The translations under genes and the position numbers were made by a program. A DNA stretch of 64,000 bases from an uncultured Maribacter sp. (GTDB lineage: Bacteria; Bacteroidota; Bacteroidia; Flavobacteriales; Flavobacteriaceae): the NCBI GenBank assembly GCA_947493885.1, contig CANLTE010000003.1, forward strand, positions 434,001-498,000. The letters run 5' to 3'. Positions 1 through 7,196 of the stretch are shown here, in pieces. Every line of letters starts with the position of its first letter. The stretch's first letter is position 1. Under the pieces are notes generated by a model that did no database searches, had not been told where the DNA came from, and saw only the letters and a program-made list of their open reading frames with translations.

Positions 1-504
1 CGAAGAAATATACATAGGTGCTTCATCTAAAAGCACTAGATTTTGGTCTATGTTTCCACCTCTAATATTAAATCCAGCAGTACCTTCACCCACTGAGGAA
101 ACGCCGGGTTGAGTTAATATTGCTCTTGTAATATCGGGCTCACCAAAAAAAGCAGGTAATTTTTTAATTTCTGCTGCGCTTAAATTATTGACGCCTGTTA
201 AGACTTTACGTACTTGACTTTTATTTTTGTTTTCTGAAGTTACTATTACCTCGTCCAGTGTATCAGATGATGGTTGCAGTTCAAAATTCTTTTTAATATT
301 GGCATTCAAATCTAAAGTTTCCTCTAATGAAGCGTATCCTAAATAAGATATTTGAAGTGTATGTGTTCCTTGCGGAAGGGTTAGGGAATAAAAACCATAT
401 TCGTTAGTGGTAGCACCAATGCTTTTGTCAACTACTATAACATTGGCTCCAAGTAGAGTTTCTTCTGTTTCAGCATCTGTAATAGTTCCGCTTAAGGTAT
501 AGGT
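1..504 (-). CDS. TonB-dependent receptor, carboxypeptidase-like and plug part (partial, runs off left edge)
   Basis: Read on the minus strand, one open frame runs from the A8 tract at 504-511 to the window edge without a stop. It begins KKTYTLSGTITDAETEE, the start of a carboxypeptidase-D-like regulatory domain, followed by VIVVDKSIGATTNEYGFYSL, then SLEETLDLN and an LDEVIV-type linker. It ends inside a plug domain (GFNIRGGNIDQNLVLLDEAP). This is the outer-membrane receptor type usually paired with FecI/FecR, not the SusC subclass. It is the direct continuation of the STN-domain fragment at 492-878 but lies in the -1 frame, so the receptor is disrupted, or is read through by slippage. The barrel lies outside the window. 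The family is clear; whether the gene is intact is not. Confidence 0.85.
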
Positions 505-878
505 TTTTTTTGTGCTTTTTGATTGGAAAGCACCACCAAGTTTTTTCGGAATTTGTACTTTATATCTGTATTCTTAAATAACGCATCCATAGTAGATGCA
601 ATATCTTTTTCAAGTACGTTTATACTGAATTTCTGTTCAACATTTACTTCGTCATTATTATATACAAAGCTATAGTCTGTTTGATTTTCTATCTGATTAA
701 GAATGGATTGCAACGAAGCATCCTCTAGTTTGAGGCTGATTTTATTTTGAGAAAAACTGGTAAGTGCCATCAGTTGAAAGCAGCCTACCAGATACATTGT
801 TAGTGATAATTTCATTAAAAAAATAGTTCTTTTTGAAACGCGTTTTCGTTTTAATGAAACAGCTGTTTTTATTTTCAT
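492..878 (-). CDS. N-terminal signal peptide + STN domain fragment of the TonB-dependent receptor
   Basis: This 128-residue frame has a basic N terminus, a signal peptide (about 20-43, ending in LTSFSQN) and an STN (secretin/TonB short N-terminal) domain at about 45-118. STN domains of TonB receptors signal to a FecR-type anti-sigma factor, which fits the fecR gene 88 bp upstream. The frame stops at TAA 492-494, just after an A8 tract (504-511 on this strand). A shift of -1 there joins it exactly to the carboxypeptidase-like and plug frame at 1-504. It is therefore not a free-standing small protein but the first exon-like piece of a broken or slippage-read receptor. Confidence 0.85.
   Translation of the reverse strand: MKIKTAVSLKRKRVSKRTIFLMKLSLTMYLVGCFQLMALTSFSQNKISLKLEDASLQSILNQIENQTDYSFVYNNDEVNVEQKFSINVLEKDIASTMDALFKNTDIKYKFRKNLVVLSNQKAQKKPIP
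501..512 (-). other. A8 homopolymer / potential -1 slippery site in the receptor gene
   Basis: On the minus strand the zero-frame codons are CAA AAA AAA CCT, so the heptamer A AAA AAA sits in the register required for tandem -1 slippage. Moving back one base gives ACC TAT ACC TTA AGC, which restores the receptor frame. The zero frame stops three codons after the run. Transcript slippage or an indel-prone phase switch would act at the same place. No strong stem-loop is evident directly downstream, so a programmed event is only a possibility. Confidence 0.5.
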
Positions 879-936
879 AACTTTGAAAGTTGTTAATTAA
901 TACTAATCTTAGGCGATTGGTTTTATTGACAGTTAT

Positions 937-967
937 AGTGGGAAAGCGGCAATTTTCCCACTTTTTT
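937..967. repeat. Hairpin between fecR and receptor, T6 on the + strand side
   Basis: AGTGGGAAA at 937-945 pairs with TTTCCCACT at 954-962 around an 8-nt loop (GCGGCAAT). A T6 run (962-967) follows on the plus strand. In the direction of the operon (minus strand) the poly-A comes before the hairpin, so it is not a conventional terminator for fecR. It would terminate plus-strand antisense transcription, or shape the fecR-receptor mRNA. It starts only four bases after the fecR stop codon. A similar structure lies at 57611-57644. Confidence 0.6.
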
Positions 968-1940
968 ATTTAATCATCCACTCATTTGTTTCTGGATTTA
1001 GGTTATACGTAAAGTTTTTAGTGTCTTGCAACACCTCTAATATGTGTTTTACTGGGGTTGATTTATCAAAAACAGCCGTAAATCTAGACTCGGCAATAGT
1101 TGTATTCTTAAATATTAGTTTAATATTCAACTGATTATTAAGGTCATCAGCAATATCTCTAAATGCCATATTTTCAAATCTGATTTTGTTTTCTCTCCAT
1201 AGCAACACAGCTTTCTTATTCTGAATGGTCGATTTTAAAGGAATACCATCTACTTTTAGAATTTTAATATTGTCATTGGGTATCATGATGATTTTCTCAT
1301 CAAAATAATTTTCTGAAGTCACTTCTACCTTACCCGTTAAAAGTGTAGTTTCTAAATAGCTATTTTCTGGATAGGCTTTCACATTAAAGCTGGTACCCAA
1401 AGCCTTTACGATTACATGGTCTGGTGTTTCTACAGTAAAAGGATGCTCTTTGTCTTTGGCTACTTCAAAAAAGGCTTCTCCATTTAATTGGATGGTTCTG
1501 GGCGCGTCTTTTTTATATGAAATATTACTTCCTGAGTTTAACCAAACTGTTGAACCATCTGGAAGTTCAACTTTCTTTTCTTCTCCAAAATTTGTGGCTA
1601 TGGCTACAGTGTTATTTGAGAAACTTTGGTAAGCAATACCTGCAATTGAAATGAACAACACGACCACTGCGGCGTATTTAAAATACTTTTGTAATCTGTT
1701 ATTTTTCTTAACCGTTGGTGCTACTGTCTCAAAGAATTTAGCTTTTTCATCTTCTACATTTATACTTTCTGTATATGGATTTTCTGCTGTTGTCTCGTAA
1801 AGTTTAGCAATAGTATTGAAACGTTGTTCATTAAAATCAGGTGAGTTTTTCCAAGTCTCAATTTTACTTAGAATGGTTTCATCTGCAGTTTTGGAAACAT
1901 AGGCCCAAATCTCAGTATCTTCAACTATGTTGTCTTTCAT
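966..1940 (-). CDS. FecR family anti-sigma factor
   Basis: This 324-residue protein has the standard FecR layout. A cytoplasmic N-terminal region (1-85) would bind the sigma factor, followed by a single transmembrane segment (about 88-106, KYAAVVVLFISIAGIAY), a periplasmic FecR domain (about 113-210, with VELPDGSTVWLNSGS) and a C-terminal DUF4974 domain (about 254-320) that resembles STN and would contact the receptor. It lies 53 bp downstream of the ECF sigma gene and directly upstream of the TonB receptor, the usual sigma - anti-sigma - receptor order in Bacteroidota. It presumably passes a ligand signal from the receptor to the sigma factor. The ligand is unknown. Confidence 0.93.
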   Translation of the reverse strand: MKDNIVEDTEIWAYVSKTADETILSKIETWKNSPDFNEQRFNTIAKLYETTAENPYTESINVEDEKAKFFETVAPTVKKNNRLQKYFKYAAVVVLFISIAGIAYQSFSNNTVAIATNFGEEKKVELPDGSTVWLNSGSNISYKKDAPRTIQLNGEAFFEVAKDKEHPFTVETPDHVIVKALGTSFNVKAYPENSYLETTLLTGKVEVTSENYFDEKIIMIPNDNIKILKVDGIPLKSTIQNKKAVLLWRENKIRFENMAFRDIADDLNNQLNIKLIFKNTTIAESRFTAVFDKSTPVKHILEVLQDTKNFTYNLNPETNEWMIK

Positions 1941-1993
1941 AATTAGGTATTTACTAAAAGACGTTTGTCAACCAGTAACACCCTATTTTTATT

Positions 1994-2500
1994 TTACAAA
2001 TAGTCTTTTAATCCTTTTTTAAATGCTTGAAGAGCCTTATAAATATGAGCTTCTACAGTTTTAACTGAAATATTTTTTAAGGCTGCTATTTCTGGATAAG
2101 TCAGCCCTTTTGTTCTAGATAATTTGAATATTTCTGAAGTTTTAGGATGCAGTGCATTATAAATACCATCTATTTTTTTCTCCAGTTCCCATTTGTTGTC
2201 TATATCAACCGAAAACTCTGTATTTAGTTTATATAAATCGTAGTGTTTTTCTTGAATCTTATTTTTTCTATGATTATCAACAATCTTGTTTTTCAACACC
2301 GTGATTAGGTAAGATTCTATTGCTCGTTCATCATTTTTGATGTTTTCAATAGTTTCCCAAAGTTTTATAAATGTTTCTTGTACAAGACCATTAGCAATAT
2401 CTTTATCATTGACCACTTTATAAGCGTAATTAAAGAGTCTTCTATAGTGCTTATCAAATAATGCTGAGAATATTTTTTTCTTAGTGCTAACTGATTTCAT
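1994..2500 (-). CDS. ECF RNA polymerase sigma factor (FecI-like)
   Basis: This 168-residue sigma-70 family protein has region 2 at about 12-75 (LFDKHYRRLFNYAYKV, then DIANGLVQETFIKLWE) and region 4 at about 110-165 (LTYPEIAALKNISVKTVEAH). There is no region 1 or 3, as is typical of extracytoplasmic-function sigmas. It is the first gene of the sigma-fecR-receptor unit and probably drives the receptor operon when released by FecR. The normal DIA(E/N)xLVQETF core is preserved, with G in place of the usual D/E before LVQ. Confidence 0.92.
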   Translation of the reverse strand: MKSVSTKKKIFSALFDKHYRRLFNYAYKVVNDKDIANGLVQETFIKLWETIENIKNDERAIESYLITVLKNKIVDNHRKNKIQEKHYDLYKLNTEFSVDIDNKWELEKKIDGIYNALHPKTSEIFKLSRTKGLTYPEIAALKNISVKTVEAHIYKALQAFKKGLKDYL

Positions 2501-2604
2501 TTACAAATTCCCTGTACATCTTTCTATTATGAAAGCCTAAAGCTATAAAATATTGCGTACTGAAAAATTAAATAGTTATAAATATAATTGGAGGTATAAT
2601 TCTA

Positions 2605-3033
2605 TTAACCATTTGAATCATAAAATTTGGATTGTTTTGCGTCGTTTTTAAGACCAAAAATAAGTAGAGTGCAAAAAATAAGCATAAACACAGATTGCGT
2701 TAAAAGGTCTTGGAATATTTCTGTGCCCTTTATCCATCCCGTTAGAATAACAACACAATACCTTCCTATATTAATTCCTAAAATTAACAATACTGCAAGT
2801 TTTACCTGCTGTCTATCTCTAATTATGGCGGCAACAACAAGACCAATAACACAAACAAATGAGGTTGATGTTGGAAGGTTCCAACCCATAAATAAATTTT
2901 GTTTAATCACCGATTCAATATTAGCAGTATCTAAAGCAGGAAATAACATTAGCTCTCCGTAATATGGATGCGCAAAAACAGATATTACCATCATAAACGC
3001 TCCAACCAAATAATAAAAGTTATATATCTTCAT
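2605..3033 (-). CDS. Small four-helix membrane protein, unknown function
   Basis: This 142-residue protein has four likely transmembrane helices (about 6-24, 55-72, 77-98 and 108-128) and a short charged C-terminal tail. A conserved-looking extracytoplasmic loop contains AHPYYGELMLFPAL. I do not recognise the family with confidence; the helix layout is reminiscent of small DoxX-like or DUF-type inner-membrane proteins. It stands alone between the sigma-factor gene and the cold-shock gene on the same strand. The 104-bp gap to the sigma gene suggests a separate transcript or a read-through leader. Confidence 0.7.
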   Translation of the reverse strand: MKIYNFYYLVGAFMMVISVFAHPYYGELMLFPALDTANIESVIKQNLFMGWNLPTSTSFVCVIGLVVAAIIRDRQQVKLAVLLILGINIGRYCVVILTGWIKGTEIFQDLLTQSVFMLIFCTLLIFGLKNDAKQSKFYDSNG

Positions 3034-3150
3034 AGGTATTGATTGTTAAACAGTTACTCAAAAGTATACTTTCTTTTAACATGTTGCATATTAATTATTT
3101 ACATCCCGTTTGGAAATGTTTCAGACGTGGTGCGTTACAATGTGAAAAAC

Positions 3151-3184
3151 AAAAAGCCCATCAAATATTTGATGGGCTTTTTTT
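3151..3184. terminator. Bidirectional rho-independent terminator downstream of the cold-shock gene
   Basis: The perfect palindrome GCCCATCAAAT/ATTTGATGGGC (3156-3177) is flanked by A5 on the left and T7 on the right, so it can terminate in either direction. On the minus strand it lies 18 bp after the cold-shock stop codon. Confidence 0.88.
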
Positions 3185-3201
3185 AAAACTTGAAGTATGT
3201 G

Positions 3202-3393
3202 TTAGATAACTTTTACGTTCACTGCATTTAATCCTTTGTTTCCTTCTTGAAGATCAAATTCAACTTGGTCACCTTCGCGAATTTCGTCTACTAATCCAGA
3301 AATGTGCACAAAGTGATCTTTTTCAACTCCTTCTTCAGTGATAAATCCAAATCCTTTAGAATCATTGAAAAATTTTACTGTTCCTTTACTCAT
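3202..3393 (-). CDS. Cold-shock domain protein (CspA family)
   Basis: This 63-residue single cold-shock domain starts MSKGTVKFFNDSKGFGFI, with RNP1 (KGFGFI) and RNP2-like (HFVHIS) nucleic-acid-binding motifs, and ends in the usual NVKVI strand. It would act as an RNA chaperone or anti-terminator on single-stranded nucleic acids. I chose the ATG at 3391-3393. A 17-residue in-frame upstream extension exists (to 3444) but has no homology to the family, and the domain begins exactly at MSKG. A strong terminator follows. Confidence 0.95.
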   Translation of the reverse strand: MSKGTVKFFNDSKGFGFITEEGVEKDHFVHISGLVDEIREGDQVEFDLQEGNKGLNAVNVKVI

Positions 3394-3727
3394 TGTAATG
3401 TAATTAAATTTATAATACTTTTTAAAAGACAAAGATGGTGCCATTTTTTCACTTTTAACCTATTAATTTATTTATTTTCAATTTATTAGGTGTAATTATC
3501 AAAAAATAACGTATCAAAGGGTAAATACTAGTCTGTTTTCCGAAGTACTACTATACATAATAAAAAAATGTACCAAATTTCGCTGTTTCATTTTTTAAAA
3601 TAAAAACAGGTTAAAATGTTATTTTTTAACACATCTTAAATTATTGAGTGTTCATTTTTATATATTTCTATTTTTTTAACAAAAAATATAGTTTTTTAAT
3701 ATTTAACCAACCAATAAAGATAATTAC
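3394..3727. promoter_or_regulatory. Divergent 334-bp regulatory region between cold-shock gene and amtB
   Basis: There is no credible gene here. The stretch is very AT-rich with long A and T runs. On the minus strand CATCTTTG (3430-3437, one mismatch from TAnnTTTG) could be the -7 box of the cold-shock gene, giving a leader of roughly 30 nt. No clear -7 box was found ahead of amtB, where TTTAACCAACC and other AT-rich sequence precede the start. I see no riboswitch-like fold by eye. Confidence 0.4.
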
Positions 3728-4981
3728 ATGGAAGGAGTTGTAACCACAGCCATAGAACAAACTGAACTTATTTCTGCAATTGATACTGTTTGGGTTTCAA
3801 TATGCGCAGCAATAATTTTTTTAATGGAAGGCGGTTTTGCTCTTCTGGAAGCTGGTTTTGTTCGAGCTAAAAACGCGATGAGTATTATAGCAAAGGTTAT
3901 TATTGATATCGTTTTTGGAGGATTAGCATTTTATGCAATTGGTTTTGGAATAGCATATGGAAACAGTAATGGTTGGTTTGCTTTTGATTTAGGAATCATG
4001 ACCGAAGATTTAGGTCTTGGATTAACTGTTTCTAATAAATTGTTTTGGTTTATTCAATTAGGTTTTGCTATTGCCGCTATCTCAATAGTTTCTGGAGCAG
4101 TAGCAGAAAGAATGAAAGTTTGGGCTTACGCGGTTTTTGTAGTGCTTTTTTGTGCAATAATGTATCCATTAGCGGCTAATTGGGTTTGGAATCCTAACGG
4201 CTGGCTTGCAGCTAGAGGATTTAATGATTTCGCAGGATCTGCTGCAGTACATGCAATGGGAGGTTTTGCCGCATTAGCAGCTGCTATAGTTTTAGGACCA
4301 CGAATGGGTAAATACGATAAAAACGGAGAACCTATTGCTATTCCTGGTCATAATTTACCTTTGGCTGCAGTAGGTGGATTTATATTATGGTTTGGATGGT
4401 TTGGATTTAATCCTGGTTCTACCCTTGGTGCGGTAGGTAATTGGGAGTTGATTGGCGTTATTGCCACGAATACTTTTTTAGCTTCTGCCGCAGGTGGTAT
4501 GTCAACTATTTTTTACACTTATTTCAAATACGGACAAATAGATATTACCATGACTATCAACGGTGTACTTGCAGGTTTAGTTGCCATTACCGCTGGATGT
4601 AATGTTGTTGAACCTGGCTCAGCTATTATTATTGGTTTAATTGCTGGAGTGTTAGTGGATGTTGCAGTATTATATATAGATAAAATAAAAATAGACGATC
4701 CTGTTGGAGCTATTGCCGTACATGGTGTAAATGGATTATTTGGTACTATAGCGGTTGGATTGTTTGCAACAGAAGATGGCTTACTTTTTGGAGGCGGTAC
4801 AGCTTTATTAATTACACAGGTTATTGGAGTTGTAGTAATAGCTATCTTTTCTTTTGTAATAACATATATTATTATGACCGTAATCAAAAAAACTATTGGT
4901 ATTAGAGTCAATAAATCAGAAGAAAGAGCCGGTATTGATGCTGTGACTTTTGGAGCTGAAGCATATACCACTTTTGAGTAA
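3728..4981 (+). CDS. amtB: Ammonium transporter AmtB
   Basis: This 417-residue Amt/Rh family inner-membrane channel has about eleven helices. The substrate-path signature residues are present: Asp167 in NDFAGSAAVHAMGG, and the twin histidines His175 and His332 (AVHGVNGLFGT). The GxxERMKVWAY segment is also typical. It conducts ammonium/ammonia into the cell. There is no cleaved signal peptide or C-terminal fusion domain. It is followed 27 bp later by a PII protein gene, the classic amtB-glnK pair in which PII plugs the channel when nitrogen is replete. Confidence 0.97.
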   Translation: MEGVVTTAIEQTELISAIDTVWVSICAAIIFLMEGGFALLEAGFVRAKNAMSIIAKVIIDIVFGGLAFYAIGFGIAYGNSNGWFAFDLGIMTEDLGLGLTVSNKLFWFIQLGFAIAAISIVSGAVAERMKVWAYAVFVVLFCAIMYPLAANWVWNPNGWLAARGFNDFAGSAAVHAMGGFAALAAAIVLGPRMGKYDKNGEPIAIPGHNLPLAAVGGFILWFGWFGFNPGSTLGAVGNWELIGVIATNTFLASAAGGMSTIFYTYFKYGQIDITMTINGVLAGLVAITAGCNVVEPGSAIIIGLIAGVLVDVAVLYIDKIKIDDPVGAIAVHGVNGLFGTIAVGLFATEDGLLFGGGTALLITQVIGVVVIAIFSFVITYIIMTVIKKTIGIRVNKSEERAGIDAVTFGAEAYTTFE

Positions 4982-5008
4982 AAAAATAGGAGAATATAAA
5001 TTATAGAA

Positions 5009-5350
5009 ATGAAAAAAATTGAAGCTATAATAAGGCCATCTAAATTAAAAATGGTACAGCGTGGTTTAAAAGAGGCAGGTATACCATGTATAACCGTAAT
5101 TCCTGTAAAAGGAACTGGCTTACAAAAAAGTTACTCTGAACGCTATCGTGGTACAGAGCAGTCCATGATTTTACAGAGTAGGGTGATGATTATGTGTATA
5201 GTAAGCGATATACATGTTCAAAAATGCATTAATGTTATAAAAGAAAATGCTTCAGAAGGACAAGTTGGTGATGGTAAAATTTTCATCTATAATGTCGAAG
5301 ATGCTATTCGCCTTAGTACAGGAGTACAAGGAAATGATGCTATTATATAA
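5009..5350 (+). CDS. glnK: Nitrogen regulatory protein P-II (GlnK-like), T-loop Tyr51 replaced by Gln
   Basis: This 113-residue PII protein starts MKKIEAIIRPSKL and carries a B-loop motif (GQVGDGKIFIYNVEDAIRLSTG) for ATP/ADP and 2-oxoglutarate binding. The T-loop reads SERYRGTEQSM: Tyr46 is kept but residue 51, the uridylylated tyrosine of enteric PII, is Gln. It cannot therefore be regulated by GlnD-type modification at that site. It is coupled to amtB (27-bp gap), so its likely role is reversible blocking of AmtB in response to ATP, ADP and 2-oxoglutarate alone. Confidence 0.95.
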   Translation: MKKIEAIIRPSKLKMVQRGLKEAGIPCITVIPVKGTGLQKSYSERYRGTEQSMILQSRVMIMCIVSDIHVQKCINVIKENASEGQVGDGKIFIYNVEDAIRLSTGVQGNDAII

Positions 5351-5426
5351 TTATTGATTGGGGCGTTCTAAATTAAAAAACACGAAGAGCTTTACGGAAG
5401 TTATTTGTAGTCATAACTATAGACAA

Positions 5427-6134
5427 TTAGCTATTAAGACTCCCAGAAATTGCCTTTTCAACGGCCATATAAGCATGTATTTTACCAGTATCAAATGTAG
5501 GCATTGAAACATCTTGTTCTTTAATAAGCATTGACAATTCTGTACAACCAAGAATTACTCCTTCTACTCCCACCCTATGTGATTTTTTAATAATTTTTAG
5601 GATACTTTGTTTTGAAGTATCTGTAAAAACACCTTTTAGCAATTCTTTGTATATAATATTATGAATACTATTTCTATCCCGTTCTGCGGGAACAATTACT
5701 TCTAATCCATAAGTTTTCTCTAACGTTTTTGTATAAAAATCTTTTTCCATGGTGTATTTAGTACCCAGCAACAATATTTTTTTCAAGTTCTTTTTTCTTA
5801 TGGCCTCTCCAGTAGCATTTGCGATATGTAAAAAGGGAACTGAAATATTCTTCATAATATCTTCACCAATAATATGAATTAAATTAGTACAAAGTACAAT
5901 CATATCCACCCCTGCTCTTTCCAATTGTTTTGCGCTTTTTATAACAATTCTACCTATAGCACTCCAATCATTTTTAAAGGTTAATTTTTCGATTTCCGCA
6001 AAGTCAACAGAAACCAATACTATTTTTGCAGAGTGCGAACCTTTTAAGGTTTCATTTACTTTTATATTTATTCGTTCGTAATAAAGCTTAGATGACTCCC
6101 AACCCATACCTCCTATTAATCCTATTGTTTTCAT
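5427..6134 (-). CDS. Aspartate/glutamate racemase family protein
   Basis: This 235-residue protein of the cofactor-independent Asp/Glu racemase superfamily starts TIGLIGGMGWESSKLYYE. Both catalytic cysteines are in their expected contexts: Cys82 (VLCTNLIH) and Cys197 (VILGCTELSML). It would interconvert L- and D-aspartate or a related amino acid in the cytoplasm. It is transcribed divergently from a MetR-like LysR gene 146 bp away, with a palindromic MetR-type box in between, so it is the probable target of that regulator. Exact substrate is not determinable from sequence. Confidence 0.9.
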   Translation of the reverse strand: MKTIGLIGGMGWESSKLYYERINIKVNETLKGSHSAKIVLVSVDFAEIEKLTFKNDWSAIGRIVIKSAKQLERAGVDMIVLCTNLIHIIGEDIMKNISVPFLHIANATGEAIRKKNLKKILLLGTKYTMEKDFYTKTLEKTYGLEVIVPAERDRNSIHNIIYKELLKGVFTDTSKQSILKIIKKSHRVGVEGVILGCTELSMLIKEQDVSMPTFDTGKIHAYMAVEKAISGSLNS

Positions 6135-6229
6135 ATGATTACTTTTATATTTTACACATTATTTTTTTAAAAGTATTCCTAACAATGAATACCTCATAAA
6201 ATATTAACTGAATGTGTAAATAATTATGA

Positions 6230-6244
6230 TTGAAATATTTTCAA
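6230..6244. promoter_or_regulatory. MetR-type LysR operator (TTGAAATATTTTCAA)
   Basis: The 15-nt inverted repeat TTGAAA-TAT-TTTCAA contains TGAAATATTTTCA, a full match to the enteric MetR consensus TGAA-N5-TTCA with an A/T centre. It sits 36 bp upstream of the LysR start and 95 bp upstream of the racemase start, in the divergent intergenic region. Confidence 0.6.
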
Positions 6245-6249
6245 CTACT

Positions 6250-6275
6250 TTGACAGTTAATGTATTGTACCTTTG
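6250..6275 (+). promoter_or_regulatory. Candidate Bacteroidota promoter of the LysR gene
   Basis: A TTG at 6250-6252 and a perfect TACCTTTG -7 box at 6268-6275 are separated by 15 bp, a little shorter than usual. The expected transcription start would fall at about 6281, on the start codon itself, suggesting a leaderless or nearly leaderless mRNA. Confidence 0.4.
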
Positions 6276-6280
6276 AAAAC

Positions 6281-7168
6281 ATGGAACTCAAGTATTTTAA
6301 GCTTATTAAAACTATTGTTGAGGAAGGTAGTATTGCCAATTCGTCTGAACGTTTGTTTTTGACGCAATCGGCTTTAAGTCATCAATTAAGAGATCTTGAA
6401 GAACGTTTAGGGTTTAAAGTTTTTCATAGAAGCCGAAACAAATGGCAACTTACCAGTGAAGGAATGGAACTTTATAACCTAGCGAATAAGTTATTTAATT
6501 CCATTGATGAAAGTTTTAGTAACATTCAGCATATACAAGAGGGTTCTAAAGGGTTCATAAAATTGAGCGCAGAATGTCAATCGTTTTTTCATGAATTACC
6601 TGGTTTTATTCAGAAAATGGGAATATTGTATCCGGAAATTGATATTGATCTAACTATAGGAGCAACACGCCAAACTATTTCGCAAGTATTATCTAATGAA
6701 ATTGACATAGCGCTTGTAACCTCTGAACCAAAGTCTGAAGGGTTAACTTGTATTAAAGTATTTGAAGATGAAATTTTTGCCATAATGCATAATGAACATC
6801 CACTCCATATACAATCGCATTTAGAAGCAAGTGATTTTATTGATGTACATTTATTAATTAATTCTTTCCCTATTGAAGGTGTTTCGGTTTACGAACATTT
6901 TTTAAGGCTTTATAAAATTAATCCCGTCAGAATATCCGCTATTCCGTTTACAGAAATTACATTGTCAATGATAAAAGCAAACATGGGAATCATGTGTGCT
7001 CCTAAATGGCAACTAAAACCTTTTAAACTCCCAAATGATATTGTTTTTAAACGTATTAGTAAAAATGGACTAAAAAGAAATCATTACTTGGTTGTAAAAA
7101 CTTTAAACAGAAATAAAAAATACGTTCATGATTTTATTTCAAACTTTAAGGACGATTTTTTAAGCTAA
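6281..7168 (+). CDS. LysR family transcriptional regulator, MetR-like
   Basis: This 295-residue LysR-type regulator has an N-terminal winged helix-turn-helix (MELKYFKLIKTIVEEGSIAN, then LTQSALSHQLRDLEERLGF) closest in wording to MetR. It is followed by a substrate-binding domain (about 90-290) with the CQSFFHELPGF and DIALVTSE segments. I chose ATG 6281 because the family begins here; an ATG seven codons upstream (6260) is also open but would place the start ahead of the -7 box. It is divergent from the racemase gene with a MetR-type box between them, implying autoregulation and control of the racemase. Whether it senses homocysteine is unknown. Confidence 0.9.
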   Translation: MELKYFKLIKTIVEEGSIANSSERLFLTQSALSHQLRDLEERLGFKVFHRSRNKWQLTSEGMELYNLANKLFNSIDESFSNIQHIQEGSKGFIKLSAECQSFFHELPGFIQKMGILYPEIDIDLTIGATRQTISQVLSNEIDIALVTSEPKSEGLTCIKVFEDEIFAIMHNEHPLHIQSHLEASDFIDVHLLINSFPIEGVSVYEHFLRLYKINPVRISAIPFTEITLSMIKANMGIMCAPKWQLKPFKLPNDIVFKRISKNGLKRNHYLVVKTLNRNKKYVHDFISNFKDDFLS

Positions 7169-7196
7169 TACTCCATAAAATAAATTCCCTTATTTT

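Noticed and set aside
3159-3174. 16-bp palindrome CATCAAATATTTGATG, also found at 47341-47356
   Set aside because: Pairs of identical 16-mers are expected about once or twice in a 64-kb sequence of this composition; the first copy is simply a terminator stem and the second is inside a gene.
4519-4971. Open frame of 150 codons on the minus strand inside amtB
   Set aside because: It lies entirely antisense to a clear amtB gene, lacks any domain, and its composition is that of a complement of a hydrophobic protein.
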